The notes under the pieces were generated by a model. The model had not been told where the DNA came from, made no database searches, and was given only the letters and a program-made list of their open reading frames with translations. This document shows, piece after piece, positions 9,992 to 22,344 of a stretch of 64,000 nt of DNA. How positions within the stretch are numbered: position 1 is the stretch's first letter; every line of letters starts with the position of its first letter. The stretch is from Culex pipiens pallens (lineage: Eukaryota; Arthropoda; Insecta; Diptera; Culicidae). Made by a program: the position numbers and the translations under genes. The stretch is taken from contig NC_068937.1 in NCBI RefSeq assembly GCF_016801865.2, positions 125,708,398-125,772,397 on the forward strand, given 5' to 3'.

Positions 9992-12933
9992 GGGAAATCC
10001 ATATAAATTTGGGTTTTCCCAAAAAGTGTCCACATAGTTTATGGATGGCGTCTTTAAATTTTTTGAAAATATTTTTTTTTCGTGTACTTCTTCCGTTTGA
10101 AGATTACAAGTCTTTATTGTCCGAATATTTTGATTTTTAATCACCGTCAACTGGGGCGGATCGAGACTACAGTCTCAATAGGGACAGCGGCTTTAGAGCA
10201 CTTGGAAGCTTGAAATTAGGAAAACGATGCACTATTTCTGTTGTTTTGTATCTGTTCTATCCAAAACTAATTAAAAATCTCCAAAAACAGCTGTTCCGGT
10301 TCACCCCAGATGACGGCATTCGAACTTTTGCCATTTTTTGTAAACTTGGCCTTGTAATTTTTAACCTTTTTGTCAAACCCTTGCAAAAAGAGCTTGATTA
10401 TAATAGAATAGAATCATAATTAAAAAAAAAGAAGTAAAACAATGAAATGCATTTGTGAGACTTGAATCATTTTAATAATATCGAAGCGAATTTACTTTTA
10501 ATGGCAGCAAGAATTTGAGACGAATTGTCTTTTTTCAAACGATGAAATAAATACAAAATAATGTTCAAAAACAAAGGAATCAAATTGACACAAAAAATCA
10601 AAATATCACTACAAGTCTCAAAAGCACTACTGATAACAGCCCAAAAAAGCACCTCAAAAGTGCGCTCAAAGCACACTCTGCCTGCTGAATGGCCCCGAAA
10701 ATTGGACACATCACAGCAACTCGAGTGTCGGAGGCCCTTAAAAACTTCCGAAAACGATCAACTCGTCCACAAAGCTGCCACAGAAACGAACCATTTGAAT
10801 GCAGTTTGGAACTAGTCGTTTTTTGTCCTCGTTTTCATTCAGTTCAGATATTATGGTGATCTCGGCTGCAGAGAGTAGTGCAGATACACTGTGAAAAAAA
10901 GTTTGTACGTTACAAATATTTTATGAAAATAAGAAGAAAAAAACAAAACAAATAAAAAAAAACAATTTTTGACAGTGTTTTAACAACTTTCCAAAATGTT
11001 GGAGGGTATAGGTGGATGTGATGCATATGTGCAGCATCAGCGCTGCAGCATCGTTTTTGTGCCAACCCCGAGAATTAACCTGACTTTTTGTGGGGATGCA
11101 GCAGCTTCGCAGCCAGAGGACTCCGGGTTGAATTTCGTGTAGGCATTTTGCACATTTTTGAGAGGGTGGAAGCTAAATCAAAATCTTAGAAAATATAACA
11201 GAAAAATGCAATTTTGCATGTTATAAAAATTGATAAAAATAATAAAGAATAAGATTTGAGCCATTATTTTTTTAAAATTTCCTGCTCATTACCAATGCGT
11301 TACAAAAGCTTAACGAGCACAGAGAGAATAAATACAAATACGCTCAAAAGCTCTCTTCACTCTCTCCCTCTCTTTCTTTACTCAGTTGGCGCAACGCCAA
11401 CTCATCGACGATAAAGTTGTATTGGTGACAGTGCTGCTTTGATGCACTTGGTGGGCAGAAACACTCCAATCAATTCAATAATCTTCGTGTGGCAATAGTT
11501 GTCATAGTTTTGTCGGATGGGTGTACTGATAACTGACAATTTTAACCAAAAACTGCTTCTATCAAGATTTGCTGCTTGTGCCGTCACCCTGCAGAGCACT
11601 ATTTTGACTTGTCAGGATTCATGAGTATGAACTTCAAACTCATTCCTGTCTCCCCCTCAAAATTTCCCACAGCAGCATCCCCCGAAAACTACAATGAATA
11701 AGTAGCAGTTTTAGTTTTTGGCTAGTCCACAGGACATTCATGAGAGCGTTTTGCCCGAGAAGAGGAAGTGCCGCGAGGTGACAGACAACGCCATCTCTCC
11801 CCCACCCCCTCTTCCGGAAGTCGACTTTTTAAGGGGTTCGGAATGGGAATGGGAAATGCAACAGTTTCAGACCAACATCTGTATCCAGTTTCCTCTCTGT
11901 TCTGCATATCGGTTGGCAGTTTTCGGCCGGCTTCAGGTTAACTTTTCGGGTTCGGTTCGGATGCTGGGGCCTGTCCGGGAGGCACAACTAGTTGTTGCTA
12001 TCTCTCTCTCTCTCTTGTTTGATAGTACAGTTTTTCGGGAAGCCACTATTGAGCCGCATTTGAGGGTTGGGCAAACTTGTTGCTTCTGGTTTTCCATTTT
12101 CCGGAGATTTTTTTTTTGTGCTGCGCAAAGTTGGACCAGTTGGAGTTTGAAATGCTGAAAATGATATTTTTGAAGCCGTGAGGATCCGGAAGGGGTGCGA
12201 TGAAATTTGCTTTTACAAGCCGAAATGCAGCAAAAGTTTCCTGACAGGTTTTCCCTTTTTATGTCGGAAATGAGTGAAGACGTAGTTTAAATGTAGTTAG
12301 CAAAGTTGTTCCTGCGGTTGAATTTGGGGGAAGCACTTTGTCCGAAAACGGTTTTCTGGATTTAACAAAAAACTTTTCTATTGAGCCTTCAACTGTTTAA
12401 GCTAACGTAATCCCACGTTAAAGTCTGCTAAAGAGCTCTCAAACCAGACTGCTCACATTAGTTGGCACAAATAGTGCAATCTGGTTCAGAGCTTGAAATC
12501 CACGTGTCACACACTTGTTGATACTCTGTTGATACAGACAGACTGAACATCCTCATCCCACCATCTCAGTGAGGGACCAAGTTCAAACGTCATTCTTGGC
12601 TTGGCAACTCTTGCCAACCAACCAAGAATTCGCGCTGCTGGTTTCTCGTCGAGAAAGGGGAAAGTTACTCGGAAAAAGGCGCACACTTACAGAAATGCAC
12701 ACAAACTCACACACACACGTACAAAGGTGCTGGAAAAGTAGGGAAGATTTCTTCTGCTGAGAAGCGTGAAGATCGAAACGATGCTGGAGTTTTGTTTGTC
12801 GTTGGTTAAACTTTTCTTCTTCAAGGATTTGCCACCGAAATGCAACAGGTTATGGTGATTGTATTTGGGATCTTGGGAGGATTTCCGGCATTTATGGTTT
12901 GGTGTTTGCCAACTTTGGGCGTTAGAAGAACTA
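9992..12933. other. Mixed A/T-rich and unique DNA, no supported gene
   Basis: 10000-10560 is A/T-rich with a fragment of the 163-bp MITE end. 10561-12930 is less A/T-rich, unique-looking DNA with a (TC)n run near 12000-12014 and short GC-rich patches. The longest frames (10561-10815 plus, 11718-12158 plus) have no recognisable domain, no GC-rich third positions and no convincing splice sites. It is probably intronic or regulatory. Confidence 0.4.
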
Positions 12934-13336
12934 CAGTCCAGACTCGATTATCCGAAGCCTCGATTATCCGATGTTTCGATTATCCGAAGTTCGATTATCC
13001 GAAGCTTTGTATAGGACTTCGAACAATCGAATCGCGAACAAAAAAATTTTTTGTTCTTTTTCTTGTTTTAAGCATCAAATTCGAGTTGTGCAACCCCATT
13101 TTAGTAAAATTTAAATGGTTGATTGCCTACTAAATAATAAAATGCATTTTTTCAATATTTCAACACCGCCATATTGGCCGCCATCTTGGATTTAAAAGTT
13201 TTAAATCACTTTAACGAACTTAAGCTCGACAATAAAAAATTAAGCATCGATTTTTTTTTCGTGATTCGATTATCCGAAGTTTCGATTATCCGATGTGAAA
13301 TTTTTCCGAGGCCTTCGGATAATCGAGTCTGGACTG
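12934..13336 (+). mobile_element. pogo-like (Tc1/mariner) MITE, 403 bp
   Basis: Terminal inverted repeats of about 24 bp open CAGTCCAGACTCGATTATCC, with TA duplications at 12932-12933 and 13337-13338. The left end carries four tandem copies of the motif CGATTATCCGA, repeated at the right end. The interior contains CCATATTGGCCGCCATCTTGG. CAGT-type ends and a TA duplication fit the pogo/Tc1-mariner class. Other members lie at 18915-22343 (opposite orientation) and, degenerate, at 39741-41100. Confidence 0.9.
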
Positions 13337-13897
13337 TATTGGCATTGAATTTTATCTTGATATTCAAGGAATAAACTTGCAGAATCGATTGTAGAATATT
13401 AGTAATACATTGTATAACGTTAATTTTTTACTTTTTGAACAGGAGAACACTTTATACCTCATAAAAATGTTTAATTTTGTGACCACAAATCGGAAAAACT
13501 TAAGCTTTAGGAAAACATATTTTCATAAATACTTTAAAATCATGCAATTTTTTGATTTTTGTTTTTTATGTAACAGAAAAAAATACTAAATCCACCGTAA
13601 GGTGATTGATGCCTTCCTCACATAATTATAGGTATTTTTTTTTGTTTTTGGTAAAATAAAAATGTCTAACCTACAAATGTTCTCTATACAAAACTTCATA
13701 CCAACTCATAACTTGATAGAGTTGTCAGATCGGCTTCCGGCCTCGTTGAATAGGTCTTTTGATTACGCATCCAACGATAGGTCGCATGATTGATCCGGAC
13801 ATCGTTTTCATCGAAATTTCTGAGATCCGGCATCAAAAGAGTGTATTAACAACACTTAAGTGCTCATAACTTTTGATAGGGATATCAGATCTTCGAT
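13337..13897 (+). repeat. A/T-rich spacer and dispersed repeat fragment (GGTGATTGATGCCTTCC family)
   Basis: From about 13588 the sequence shares motifs with both ends of the repeat nested at 19090-22115: the GGTGATT-GCCTTCC terminal block, AGTGCTCATAACTTTTGAT and the CGAAATTTCTGAGATCCGG block. It joins abruptly to a half copy of foldback B at about 13898. Confidence 0.65.
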
Positions 13898-14475
13898 GTT
13901 TTAGGCTCATTTTGAACATGCGAAAAAGAGGTGTTTTTCAATAATTTCCCTAGTAACATTTTTAAACTTATAGATTTTATCATGGTTCTGGAAACCATCA
14001 TATAGCCTAAATAGGCTTTAATGGCCTACTTAAAACCTAAAATATTACTAGGGTTGCAGCCTGAAACGGTGATGAGATAGAAATTTGGTGTCAAATGGAT
14101 TTTCATGTAAAATTGGAATCCCGTACTCATAGTTCCGAAAAAAACGTACTTTTCATCGAAAAAAAAAACACTAAAAAAATTTTGAAAACTTTGTCATTTT
14201 GCGTAACATAACTGTAAAAATATTTGGAACATGTCATTTGATGGGAAATTTAATGTACTTTTCGAATCTACATTGACTCAGAAGGGTCATTTTTTCATTA
14301 AGAACAAACATTTTCATTTAAAAATTTCGTGTTTATTCTAACATTTCAGGGTTATTGTTTAGAGTGTAACAATGTTCTACAAAGTTGTAGAGCAGACAAT
14401 AAAAAAATGTTTATATATAAACATAAAGAATTTGCTTAAAACCATCACAAGTTATCGCGATATTACAAAAAAAAA
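13898..14475. mobile_element. Half copy of foldback B, with nested mini-MITE
   Basis: From GAACATGCGAAAAAGAGG to TTATCGCGATATTAC this matches the left arm of foldback B (6170-6845) with scattered changes and lacks the other arm. It also lacks the SINE present in the 6005-7590 copy. It is interrupted by the 106-bp insertion at 13948-14053. Confidence 0.8.
13948..14053. mobile_element. 106-bp mini-MITE
   Basis: Short element opening CCCTAGTAACATTTTTAA and ending with the complement of CCCTAGTAATATTTTAGG. The interior contains small palindromes (GGTTCTGGAAACC and AGCCTAAATAGGCT). The same place in foldback B (CAATAATTCGCAGCC) is uninterrupted. A TT dinucleotide flanks both sides, so the target duplication is at most 2 bp. 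It is too small to encode anything. Confidence 0.8.
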
Positions 14476-16600
14476 ATTTGAGCCCAAAACTTACTTTTGA
14501 AAGGGCGTTATATTGAAAATTCGTCAATTATTAAGGTCTGCATCGATTGTTTAGAATGTTCTATACATCGGAAAAGGAATATTCAAAATGCATTGAAAAA
14601 AAAAGATTTGATAAAAACAACAAATCGATAGAAGAAATGCTTGATTGTTTTGTCGTTTGATTGTACACAATTGCTTTAACGAAAAAATATTTTCATCTTA
14701 AAAACAAACATTAACGAAATCAAAAAGGCTGAATAAATTTATATAAAATTGAATAAATTTTGAATGAAATGACCTTTTTGTAAGTTTCCGGGTTTTTGAC
14801 AAAAATAGAATTATAATCTGGTTCTACATCCCTGGGTTGAGTTTCATAAAAATGAAGAAAAAATAGTTTTCTTCTGTGCTTTTAACAAACAAAAACAAAA
14901 TCCCGGAAAAAATGAGTCTCGTGAATTTGCGAAATTTGTTGCCAATTATCACTACACAAAAGAAAATTTAAAAATATTTAAAAATAAATTAATTTTTTTA
15001 AACTTAGTTGCTATAAGGCCATTATATTTTTTCAAAAAACTTCAAAATGTTGAAGGAAATAGAAGCTTAACCAACTGAAAACAATTAGAATTGCATTTTC
15101 CTGCGTTTAAAATCATATTTAGCATGTCTGGAATCGATCAAACATATTTTAATTTTTTGTAGAATTCCAATGTACAGCACCGCAACAAGTTTTTGACTTC
15201 TCTTCAATACTTGGATATTTTGAAAACTAATGATTGCAAAATAACTGGGCAAGTGTAAAATGCACTTTAAAACACTTTTTTTCATTCAAATGTTGAGACC
15301 TTGGCTTGCTTTTTTTTAATTTTTTTTTTGAAATTCCAGTTTTTTATTTTAATTTTTTTTATACAACTACAACAAATACTTTTAATTTTTTGCAACGGCC
15401 TGAAAATAAAATATATAAAAGAAATCCAACTAAATCGCCCAGAATCTACTCCCTTCGAAGAATTGTCCCGATTTTTCATGAACTCGATTATCTTAAGTTT
15501 CGATTAACTAAAGGTCTTCAAAGAATCTCCGCAAAATCGGATCAGGCAATATTTTTTTATAAATTTTTTAAATTTTTCTTAGGCCATTGCAAATTTTATT
15601 TCAAGTTTTGTTCCCGTTTCTCAATTTCAAAAAATCAAAACATCCCTGAAAAATCAGGGAGCAACAAAATTTATTGAATATAATTTACATTTTTACTGGA
15701 AAAAAAAACTTGTAAAAATGATTGTAAACTAGTCAGAATATATTGGGTAATGCTTATTTATGTATTTTTAATCAAATAAAAACCTTATTCTTTTTACACA
15801 TTTTGAATTTTGGGACCGAGAAACTTGGAAAAAAAAACTTTCGTAAATTCATTGACGTTTTGCAATTTTTTGATAGTAGCAAACCTCGTCGCAGTCGTGC
15901 TAACTTATCGCACATGCATCTGGGGCCAAATTGAGTTAAGAGCGCTATTTTGTGCAGCTAACAATGCCTCACCTTTTGACCTTTACAGATCCCCAATATT
16001 CGACTCTAATCCTGAGATATTCAATAAAAACCGAAAAAAAACTCCATGCATTTTTGTCACTTTTCATATGGAAAAAGTTTCAATCATGTCGACACAACCT
16101 AAAAAATGATGTAAGTGCGACAATTGGCCAAAGGGTTTTCAGGTCAGAACGCGTGACACTGAGACAAGCTCAACAACAGTAAACATTTTCAATTATAATG
16201 CGGAACTCAAGCAACCAAATTCAACAAAACTTCAGGACAATGCACAGATTGATCAACCAAACAAAACGCGTTTGTTATTGTTTACATTGCGTACCTCGTT
16301 TTTGTTTATTCATGGTAAAACATTAAAAAGTGTTTCTCTCGGAATGTCAAAAGGACGTACGATAAGTTAGCACGACGGTGTCGAACTGTAATGATGTATA
16401 AAGCATTTTGCGATACCTTTCGCCTAATCTTTTTTGAAATCATGCTTGAAATTTAGTTTTTTACTAGGACTGTACTAAGAATGTCACGAAAACGTGGACG
16501 TGCTTTCTGGATGACGCCCATTAAAAAAAATAGATTTGGTCCTTAAAATATTAACATTTTTTAACTTCGTCATCTGAAACCAAAATCACCGTGCGTCTCC
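14476..16600. repeat. A/T-rich region with degenerate repeats
   Basis: It contains a minus-strand copy (about 15005-15300) of the repeat family whose plus copies are at 26040-26430, 34590-34960 and 35120-35515: shared motifs are AAAATGCATTTTA, ATGATTGCAAA and TTTTCAGTTG with a GCAACGGCC end. Around 15390-15660 another degenerate segment includes TGCAACGGCCT and an ACTCGATTATC motif recalling the pogo-like MITE. No exon was found. Confidence 0.55.
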
Positions 16601-18050
16601 TTCGAATTGAAATAGGTTTGAATTTTATGAGGAAACGCACGGTACTTTTAAATTATTATATTTTTTTGGCAATTCTTCCTAGTGTTCCAGGAAACTTATC
16701 CAATTTCCAGTATCTTCCCCGTCATAAATTCAGAATTTTCCACACTTTCCACACGCTTTGCAACACTCACACACTCTCGTGGCGTGGAAACCTGTTGCCT
16801 CGCTCCGGTTTATTTCCTCGATGCCTTGCTAGGGTTGTGTACCAGAGAGGACTTGTTTTCCTCGGCTCCTCTAAGGAACATAACTTTTCGGGCTGCTCTA
16901 CCCTCTTCCCTAGCCTTTCCCGTTGCCCTTACCTAACTCTATTTCCTTCGGAAGTGAGCTTAAAAGGTATTCCCGAAATTGAAGTAAAAAAAGAAAATAA
17001 GAACTTTATATCCTTGTGCACTATATTGCAGTAAGGAAGAGTCCCACCCCCGCCCACCTCCCTAATATACAACGTAAATTGAACGTTTCTTGGTATGTGC
17101 ACTATTTTTTTCGGTGTCTTTTCGTCGCAAGGAAGCTGCAGCGAAAACGCAGGGACAGGGGCGCTTGCAAGGGGTGATGGGCGCCCCCACCACCACCCAC
17201 AACAAACAGTTGACAGCGAGTGAGCGCCCGCGAGAAAAAAAAAGCAAGTTCGCCCTCACTCACACCATCGGCGGCAGCGTAAGCTTATTATGTTTTCTGG
17301 CAGCGACTGCTGCGATGCAGCGGCTGTGTGCGTGTAGTGCACTCGAACTTTTATGTACACAGCCGCGAAGAAGTAGGCGAATAGGAAATGGTCAAAGAAG
17401 CGGCAGCTGCTGTCAAAGTAGGCGGGCGAGGACTAAGAAGAAGAAGAAGCTAAAAGTGCAGCGCCACAGTTTTTTTCGAGCTATTTCGAGCGCTTTTTTT
17501 TCTGTGCGAGAGTGTGAGAAGAAATGGAACTTTTCGTCGCCAACGGGCTGGGGCGCTGAGGGTGGAAAGGGGGGGGGGGGTGGATGAAACGAGGGGGGGG
17601 GGCACATCTCCAACAACTATTTCCATAAAAGCCGAATCGAAAATTCACTTGTTGCACAGAAGCACCACCACCAACGAAAACGAAACGAGCACGAGTTTTG
17701 TGTTTGTGTGAGTTGCTAAAGAGAAGGAAAGAAGGAGGGGGGGCGTTGTTGTTAGGGAGGGAGGGTGGTTGTTTTGGATGAAAACTTTTAAGCCACCCCA
17801 GATGCCACCCTGCTGAGTGGAGGATCTTCTGTTATTTTTCTGTTCAGTGGAAGAAAGAAGGAAGAAACAGGCACGTTGAAGGGGGTGTGGAGGAGGGGAG
17901 GAGGGGCGGGCTGCCCCTGGAAGTATACAAAGGATTTTGCACTGCTGGCGCAGAGCTGTGCTCTCGATGTCATTTAATCAATTATTTTTTGCTTCCTTCT
18001 TTCCTCGCACCAGGACGATGTTTTCTGGACGTGCCAGAAAAATGACGCTA
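16601..18050. other. GC-richer unique DNA, no supported coding exon
   Basis: Distinctly less A/T-rich than its surroundings, with (GAA)n near 17436-17450, G-runs at 17569-17602, C/A-rich patches and many GAGCGAG or CGAAAACGAAACG motifs. Such islands in mosquito introns often hold untranslated exons, promoters or enhancers. The frames here (for example 17090-17587 plus) are low-complexity, and a GTAAGG site on the minus strand at 16932-16937 has no open coding frame behind it. Confidence 0.4.
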
Positions 18051-18914
18051 AAAGTTTTTGGTCAAAGATATTCTTTAATTTTTAAAATAAAAGTATCACA
18101 ACAATTTGCAAAATATCCAAGAATCTTGAAAAATATTATGTTTTACTAAAGCGTTAATTTAAACATAAACTAAAATTTGCAATGGCCTTATCCAAAACAA
18201 CAAATTTTAACGAAAATTTCACGAAACCGAAATTGTTTTTTTTACAGCAACCACCATAGAATCATAGAGAAAAACGGACCAAAATTTTGCCTTACAAATC
18301 AGCCCAAAAATCAGGGGGAAAAATATTGTTTCGGAAAACTTCTAAATTTTAATGGATAGAAGCAGCAATGGGAGAATCATCATAAAAAAAATCATTTGAC
18401 GCTCATCAGAGAAAACATCGAAAGCGAACATGCTCTCCTCTATCAGGCACGAAAGATAGGAATCATCATCTTGATATTCGGCGGAACATCTAGTTCACTA
18501 CTACACTTGCAGGTTTAACGTCGCAAGTCAAAAAACGACCTGTCACTTTTTGTAAATGGGCAATGTGTGTAAACAAAACGAAAAAAAAATGGTGCTAACA
18601 AGGATATTCACAAAAAATCTTCAACTGATTGATTTTCGTCGAGAAGTTCGGGAGCGATTTTATTCTGCGAGTTTCGCTTCTTTTCTCTTTCGCGGGTAAT
18701 GAAAGTTCGCAAGCGAAAAAGATTTGTTTGCGATTTTCCATCCCTGGATAGAAGTCTATTCAATTTAAAACAGTTAGAAAGAAAGGATTCTGTGTTTTTG
18801 ATCATGTTTAGCATGTTTGGGATTGATTAAAAATATTTAGAATTTTTTTTAAAATTCCAATATACAGAATCGCGAAAAGTTTTTTTTTCGCGGAAAAAAA
18901 CATTTTCGTCTATA
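18051..18914. other. A/T-rich DNA with a repeat fragment
   Basis: No gene seen. About 18740-18900 is a minus-strand fragment of the ATGCATTTTA/GCAACGGCC repeat family (shared block ATGTTTAGCATGTTTGGGAT). Confidence 0.45.
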
Positions 18915-19388
18915 CAGTCCAGACTCGATTATCCGAAGGTATCGGAAAAAAATCACTTCGGATAATTGAATCACGAAAGTTTTTTTTTGTATTTTTTTAT
19001 GGTCAACCTTATAAACTACTCTGAATAAACTACTTTGAAATTATTTAGAATTTTTAAATCCAAGATGGCGGCCAAAATGGCGGTGATAACAAAGAGGAAA
19101 GGCTATAAAATCACTCGAAAAATGAACTTTTTTATTCGACCTCGTAGACCCACCTTCACGTATAGCTATCGACTCAGAATCAAATTCTGAACAAATGTCT
19201 GTGCGTGTGTATGTCTGTAAGTCCGTGCACCGAAAAATATGCACACGATTATCTCCGGACTGGCTGAACCGATTTGGACCGTCTTGAGGTCCCACAAGAC
19301 CCTAGTTAATATTATGAAGTTTATAAAAGTAATTCAAAAGTAATGCTAAAAAAACGAGTCTAGCTGAACTTCGGAAGATTGTAAAAAG

Positions 19389-20992
19389 TAGTGCGTCCAT
19401 CCCGGGAATTCCCGGGACAAAAATCCCGGGATTTTTCCAAAACCGGGAATTCCCGAATCCCGGGATTTTCTATAATTTGTCCCGGGAATTCCCGAAATTG
19501 AAAAAATAATCATATTTTGGTCTGGAAATTCAGATTCGGAAATAGTAGAACAGTTGAATACTAAGTAATCGACAAGAAGCATTAAAATAGATGAACAGTT
19601 GAATACTTAGTAATCGATAAAATGCATTACAATATGTGTTCGGCAAATATCAGCATTTATTATTAAAAAAATGAAAAAAATATTATAATTTAAGTTAATA
19701 GGTCCGCAAAATGCCTAGCGCTTTATTTTTTTCTCTTTTTTTTTAAAAGACTGAATTTATGTGTGTGTGCTCCAATCCAATACCCGCTGGCCGGCAGCGA
19801 AATTATGGGAAAGTATAGTTTGTATCAGACTTGATTATGCTGATACAGCTTATCTCAGTCCCGGGTATTAGGTGGTGTTAGCCCTCGCGCTGCTTCCAGT
19901 GACCCATTTCAGAATGACAGAGCTCCTTGCGGTCCAATTCCGAGGTCACTGGGCATTGTCTGGCCCCGCCTAAAGATAGAGCAAGAACCAGACGAGTCCT
20001 CGACATATCTTTAAACTTCCAATCCCATAAGGCAAAACAAGGATCGGCGCGTATTTAGTAAATAGCAAGTAAAAATATTTCAGTTTTCACAATGTCCGGT
20101 ATGGACTGATCTCACCGAATTCACGAGGCTCTGTTCTTTGTTTTTTCCTATTTATGGTAATGATGTCCAGGTCCAGATCAGAAAAGGTTTTTTTTTAAAG
20201 ACTGAATTTATTGACGTATATTTACGATTTTAAATTTGAAAAAAATCTCATATTAAATTATTTTTAATCAAGCACCGGCATCTGGGGCAAATAAGGACAA
20301 ATGTAACGAATAAAGACAGGTACCTATTTAAGCGAAAAAAATGCATAAGGTTTTGGATGACTTTGGTTAAAACAGGAACAGAACAAAACAATTAGTACAC
20401 CGACTTCAGTCCCCCCACCGACTTTAGTCCCAATTTCCTCCGGTTGGCGGTAGTTACTTGAAGTTAATTTGTAAAATATGTTTTATATGTGAATTCAAAA
20501 CTTATCTAAAATTTTACATTGACTGGTATAATTTTATTTGTTGTCGTTTTTTGTTTTTAGACATATACATGAAATTTTTCAAGCTTTTTTACTCATGTCA
20601 TATAAAAAAATCCAAGAGAAATATTTTTATATAGACTTATGTAATTTGAATCGCAAATTAAAAAAATGTATCATATTGGAATTGAAAGTTGTAGTTGATT
20701 TAAAATCCAAAACACCACAAAAAAGCAAAATTGATTTTTATAAATTTTTAATTTCTTTTAGGCTATTTAAAAACGTTCGTTTTTGTTTAGATTGAAGTGT
20801 AGATTATTATCACCAATTAATATTATTTAGCTAATTCTATGATTTTAAGCTTGAAAATATAACAAATATAATGAAAACATAGATGTTATTACTGATACAA
20901 AAATTTCCCGGGATCCCGGGAATTCCCGGGATTCCAGAAATATTTTTCCCGTTTCCCGGGAAATTCAAAACCCGGGAAAATTGGACGCCCTA
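19389..20992. mobile_element. hAT-like element, 1.6 kb, palindromic CCCGGG-rich ends
   Basis: Flanked by an exact 8-bp duplication GTAAAAAG (19381-19388 and 20993-21000). The ends are TAGTGCGTCC at the left and, complemented, TAGGGCGTCC at the right, followed on both sides by clustered CCCGGGAATTCCCGGG palindromes. A TAGNG-type terminus plus 8-bp duplication fits hAT. The interior is A/T-rich with no transposase; it also carries the retroposon at 19761-20196. Confidence 0.85.
19761..20196 (-). mobile_element. Retroposon insertion, 436 bp, with 15-bp target duplication
   Basis: Flanked by AAAGACTGAATTTAT at 19746-19760 and 20197-20211. A T-run (minus-strand A-run) abuts the right duplication. 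The insert is GC-richer than its host element and includes GCTGGCCGGCAGCGAAATTATGG-type and CAATCCCATAAGGCAAAACA blocks. A long duplication of this kind is the mark of target-primed reverse transcription, so it is a SINE or the end of a non-LTR element. Which family is unknown. Confidence 0.75.
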
Positions 20993-21131
20993 GTAAAAAG
21001 GGTGGTTTTTGTAAGAAAACCCGTCATGCTATATATTGTTAGAAAGTTATTTGAAAGACCTTTCCAACGCGTTCAAAAGATTCAAGATCTGACAACCCCA
21101 TCAAAAGTTATGAGCACCTATGTGTTATTAA

Positions 21132-21830
21132 GGGGTCACATACATGTAAATCGGCAAAAATGTCAGAGGTCGGTTTGAGCACACAATTAAACTTTTTTCA
21201 AAATCTGTTTTCAGGGCATTAAAATATACATTTTCATCTATTAACAAAAGAAATTTGAAGACATTTGGTTGTATCATTGTCGAGATATAGCTATTTGAAG
21301 TTAGCAGTTTTAGAAAACGGGTGCCACGATATCTCAACATTGCTTCGACCAGATCGGCTCTAAATTTTGGTGAAGACTCGTTAAACCGGTCCCGTGTGCA
21401 TGACGAAGGCCGATTTTCAAAAAGTTTATTTTAAAAAAAGATAAAAATATTTTTCTGTTTTTCATATAAAAAATCGTAAGTTTTTGATTTTTGTATTTTT
21501 TGAAAATTCAAAATTTCAAAATCGTGCTTCGTCATGCACACGGAACATGTATTGGGAGTCTTCACCTCAAATTTCAGCCAATTTGGTCCATCCCATCTCG
21601 AGATATCGTGGCACCTGTAAATCAACTTGGTGTTCAGAGAAAAACGCTCAGAAAGTTAGACAGTTGGCTTTGCGCATGGCAAAATTCTGAGCTTAAATCG
21701 TCCCTAACTCAGTTAAATCATGAAATATCTTCATGAAACTTTCAGGAGTGATTGAAAATCGTCTTTCAAGTGGATTTAATAAATTTTCTGTAATATGAAA
21801 TTTTGTGATTTTCTACATGTATGTAACCCC
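21132..21830. mobile_element. Foldback MITE in a TTAA site, 699 bp
   Basis: TTAA flanks both sides (21128-21131 and 21831-21834). The ends are GGGGTCACATACATGTA and the complement of GGGGTTACATACATGTA. The interior is also a long inverted repeat: GTGCCACGATATCTC, GTGAAGACTC and GTGTGCATGACGAAG occur in both halves in opposite orientation. TTAA duplications are typical of piggyBac-like and some mosquito MITE families. No transposase is encoded. Confidence 0.85.
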
Positions 21831-22344
21831 TTAAGACACTTTCTTGAGGCCGGATCTCAAATATTTCGATGAAAAAGTTGTCCGGATCTATCATGCGACC
21901 CATCGTTGAATAGGTAATTAAAAGACCTTTACAAAGATTGAAAATCTGATAATCCTGTCAAAAGATATAAGTACTTTAGTGTTTTTAATGCACTTTTTTC
22001 AGGCCGGATCTAAGATATTTTGATAAAAATAACTGTTATTTATACACTTTTTTGAGGCTGTTTAGTGTATTCACTTTTTGAATGTGTGGAAGGCACTAAC
22101 CACCTAATAGTGGATTAAGTAACGTTTTTTATTTAAAGATCACTTCGGATAATTTCTGATTAAATTTTGACTAAAATTGGATCGCAGAACTCGAAACGAA
22201 TGTTTTTAAAAAATAAGAAAATAAGAAAAAAAAATTGGTCATGATTGGATTATCCGAAGTCTCATACAAACCTTTCGGATAACAGAACTTCGGATAATTG
22301 AAACTTCGGATAATCGAGGCTTCGGGTATTCCAGTCTGGACTGT

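Larger units (their letters stand above)
19090..22115. mobile_element. Dispersed mosquito-type repeat, itself carrying three insertions
   Basis: The left part reads GAGGAAAGGCTATAAAATCA and continues with CCTCGTAGACCCACCTTCAC and GGCTGAACCGATTTGGACCG. The right part (20993-22115) carries repeated clauses such as AAAAGTTATGAGCACCTATG and GAGGCCGGATCTCAAATATT, ending GGAAGGCACTAACCACCTAA. Related sequence lies at 13588-13897. No coding frame is present. The class is uncertain. I assign it from its shared pieces and its nested position. Confidence 0.65.
18915..22343 (-). mobile_element. pogo-like MITE split by a 3-kb transposon nest
   Basis: The outer ends are CAGTCCAGACTCGATTATCC at 18915 and its diverged complement finishing at 22343. 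TA precedes the left end; TT follows the right end, so one duplication base has changed. Compared with the member at 12934-13336 this copy is inverted, and its body is broken after CCAAGATGGCGGCCAAAATGG by the nest at 19090-22115. Removing the nest leaves a MITE of roughly 400 bp. Confidence 0.85.

Noticed and set aside
17090..17587. 165-residue plus frame
   Set aside because: Lys/Gly-rich low complexity ending in a G-run; no domain.
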